Origin: Saccharopolyspora elongata | GTDB lineage: Bacteria > Actinomycetota > Actinomycetes > Mycobacteriales > Pseudonocardiaceae | DNA length: 64,000 bases | Assembly (NCBI RefSeq): GCF_004348985.1 | Contig: NZ_SMKW01000032.1 | Location: 1 to 64,000 of the forward strand | Reading direction: 5' to 3' | Shown: one piece after another, positions 62,185-64,000 of the stretch | How positions within the stretch are numbered: position 1 is the stretch's first letter | How the letters are laid out: every line of letters starts with the position of its first letter | The notes under the pieces: generated by a model | Seen by the model: only the letters and a program-made list of their open reading frames with translations | Told to the model about the DNA's origin: nothing | The model's database searches: none | Made by a program: the position numbers and the translations under genes

Positions 62185-64000
62185 CCGGCGTAGCTGACGA
62201 ATCAACGCTGAGTATTGGTTTCGATGAGTCTCGTACCCGAGTCGTGCTCAGGGTAGCGGAAAGGTTCCAGGACGATCTCGTTCAGCTAGCGGGTCACTTC
62301 CCAAGCGGATCACAAGTAGGTCCGCTTTCGGTGGCTGTTGATCTGAACGACCTTCTAGGGCGTTTGAAGCTGATCAGCGGGTGGCCAGATCACGCCGGCG
62401 TGGAGTGGGAGCCGGAGCTTGCTGAGTTGGTCCGAGGCAACCTCCAGGATGCCGCGGTGGTCAAGTCCAAGTTAGACACTGGTGTGGCAACGAACGAACT
62501 CGGGACGTCCGAGGTTCTTTCGTTGCTCGGGGACGACTGGACAGGAGACCTCAGAGAGTTCCAGGTCCGCGACATAGCCAAGCTGCTTGCCTTGCAGCAC
62601 GGCGCAAACTTCAGTGTTCCAGGCGCTGGTAAGACACGTGTTGCTCTTGCTATCTACGCAGCTCAACGCGCGGCAAAAAAAGTTCGCCGGTTGTTGGTCG
62701 TCTGTCCTAAATCTGCCTATGAGTCATGGCAGTTTGAGACTGGCAAGTGCTTTCGCTACCCGTTGCGAGCACACGTATTCGAGCGATCTCTCGGTTTCGA
62801 CGAGTGGGCTGAGGTCCTGATCGTCAACTACGAGCGGCTTGACCGTTCGCTCGGAACACTCGCCGGATGGTTGAAGGCAGCGCCCTCGATGATCATCCTA
62901 GATGAGGCCCATCGGATGAAGCTCGGGAGTCGTGGGACTTACGGCGCGGCATGCATGGCACTTGGTCCGTTAGCGCGACGGAGGCTGATCCTTACTGGTA
63001 CGCCGGCACCGAACGGAGCCAGGGACTTGGAGAGCTTGCTGGGGTTCGTTTGGCCGGGGTACGGGCACCGGACAGTCTCCTCCGCGGTGGGAAGCGGCGA
63101 TCTTGCGTATGCAAGCAGCGTCCTGCGCCCGCTGTTCACACGTACGACCAAGCAGGAACTCGGGCTTCCTTCGGTCAGCTCCAAGGTTCGTGTCGTCGAC
63201 ATGCCTCCACTGCATAGAGAAATCTATGACTCACTGGTGGGAGGGTTGTCTGGGGACACGGCGCGTGACGACCTGAGCGCTCTCGGCCGGACAGCCTTGC
63301 GGCTCTTGATGGCAGCGACGAGCCCAGCACTTCTGCTTGAGGCAGCGAGCAAGTACGAGCCGCTTCCTTACCAGCTTCCGCCTCTGGAGATTCCGAAGGG
63401 CGACTCGCTGTACACGCTCTTGCAGAACCTCCCCAGCTACGAGATGTCCCCCAAGTACCAGGAGGCCGCTGCGATCGTGGCGGCCAATGCCCGGAGCGGA
63501 CGCAAGACGTTGGTGTGGACGACCTTCGTGCGAAGTCTTGCGACGTTGCAGAAGTTATTGGAGGAGTACCAGCCTGCAGTAGTGCACGGTGGCACGCTTG
63601 ACCGTGACGACCAGCTCCGGCGCTTCAGGGAAGACCCGAACTGCATGGTTCTAGTGTCGAACCCGGCCACACTGGGCGAGGGGATCAGCCTGCACCAGGT
63701 GTGCCATGACGCTGTGTACGTCGACCGTGACTTCATGGCCGGCCGCTTCTTGCAAAGTCTTGATCGCATTCACCGCCTGGGACTCGAGCCCGATATCGAG
63801 ACCCGAGTCACAGTGCTCGCGGTCCGTGACTCCATCGATGAGGTGGTCGAGACACGCCTGAAACAGAAGCTGGAGTTCATGGGGAGAATCCTCGACGATC
63901 CATCTGTGCAGCAGCTGTCCGATCTTCAAGAGGAGCCAGCTGTTGCAGGTGGACTGGACGCTAGCGATGTTCGGGCGTTGCTGCGGCACATGGGAAGCCT
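62181..64000 (+). CDS. SNF2/DEAD-type helicase, 5' part (runs off the window)
   Basis: At least 606 residues; no stop before the window end. GTG start overlaps the ParB stop (GTGA). After about 140 unknown residues comes RecA1 with Walker A SVPGAGKTRVALAIY (about 147), the DEAH box ILDEAHRMKLGSRG (about 240) and motif III LTGTPAPN (about 271). RecA2 carries VLVSNPATLGEGISLHQ and motif VI QSLDRIHRLG (about 524-533). The spacing suits SNF2-like double-stranded DNA translocases of restriction or defence systems. The C-terminus is not visible. Confidence 0.88.
   Translation, partial: MTGVADESTLSIGFDESRTRVVLRVAERFQDDLVQLAGHFPSGSQVGPLSVAVDLNDLLGRLKLISGWPDHAGVEWEPELAELVRGNLQDAAVVKSKLDTGVATNELGTSEVLSLLGDDWTGDLREFQVRDIAKLLALQHGANFSVPGAGKTRVALAIYAAQRAAKKVRRLLVVCPKSAYESWQFETGKCFRYPLRAHVFERSLGFDEWAEVLIVNYERLDRSLGTLAGWLKAAPSMIILDEAHRMKLGSRGTYGAACMALGPLARRRLILTGTPAPNGARDLESLLGFVWPGYGHRTVSSAVGSGDLAYASSVLRPLFTRTTKQELGLPSVSSKVRVVDMPPLHREIYDSLVGGLSGDTARDDLSALGRTALRLLMAATSPALLLEAASKYEPLPYQLPPLEIPKGDSLYTLLQNLPSYEMSPKYQEAAAIVAANARSGRKTLVWTTFVRSLATLQKLLEEYQPAVVHGGTLDRDDQLRRFREDPNCMVLVSNPATLGEGISLHQVCHDAVYVDRDFMAGRFLQSLDRIHRLGLEPDIETRVTVLAVRDSIDEVVETRLKQKLEFMGRILDDPSVQQLSDLQEEPAVAGGLDASDVRALLRHMGS

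Noticed and set aside
1-64000. CRISPR array
   Set aside because: No regularly spaced short repeats were seen; the palindromes are dispersed singly and at gene ends.

Overview
The window is high-GC actinobacterial chromosome. Frequent GTG/TTG starts, four-base stop/start overlaps, a complete conservon (23.9-28.5 kb), a Methyltransf_19 enzyme and a DprE2-like reductase all point to the Actinomycetia. My best guess is the Pseudonocardiales (Saccharopolyspora-like), but that is inference from gene content and not a placement.

Layout. 0-5.1 kb: the end of an IS5-type transposase, then a leftward cluster built around an EccC/FtsK-like ATPase with two small helical-hairpin proteins and two unknowns. 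5.3-12.1 kb: housekeeping and envelope genes (polysaccharide deacetylase, PRC-barrel, alpha/beta hydrolase, DUF4232 lipoprotein, GH25-LysM muramidase, a membrane protein facing a CopD-type protein). 12.1-13.0 kb: a noncoding stretch of lower GC. 13.0-17.4 kb: a tightly coupled DMT permease / glycosyltransferase / hydrolase / glycosyltransferase operon. 17.5-23.2 kb: secreted I36 inhibitor, KstD-like flavoprotein, YrhK protein, small secreted protein, ActP acetate permease with its DUF485 partner. 23.9-28.5 kb: conservon cvnABCD. 28.6-34 kb: methyltransferase, AlkZ-like winged-helix protein, DprE2-like SDR, ArsR regulator, PEP-mutase family enzyme, hydrolase. 34.3-40.4 kb: PucR regulator, three tandem DUF917 paralogues and a 5'-truncated hydantoinase/oxoprolinase, abutting a short erythromycin-esterase-family gene. 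41.2-53.4 kb: BisC-type molybdoenzyme and small stress/redox modules, several with visible operators. 53.4-58.5 kb: a nucleoside-salvage locus (GntR, DeoC, ribokinase, nucleoside hydrolase, MFS). 58.5-64.0 kb: an accessory segment with visibly lower GC and relaxed codon use: an HTH regulator divergent from an HNH-like protein, a ParB-like protein and a SNF2-type helicase that runs off the window. This looks like part of a defence or restriction-type module.

Non-coding structure. Gene 3' ends carry several families of short repeated palindromes: TTTC-N4-GAAA palindromes, a CCCGTGCGTGTTTTGTG hairpin family, and a longer element of up to about 190 bp present in four places. In that element the stem sequences differ between copies while pairing is kept. 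Its G-U pairs all fall on the same strand of the element, which suggests an RNA-level structure. One copy lacks the main stem precisely.
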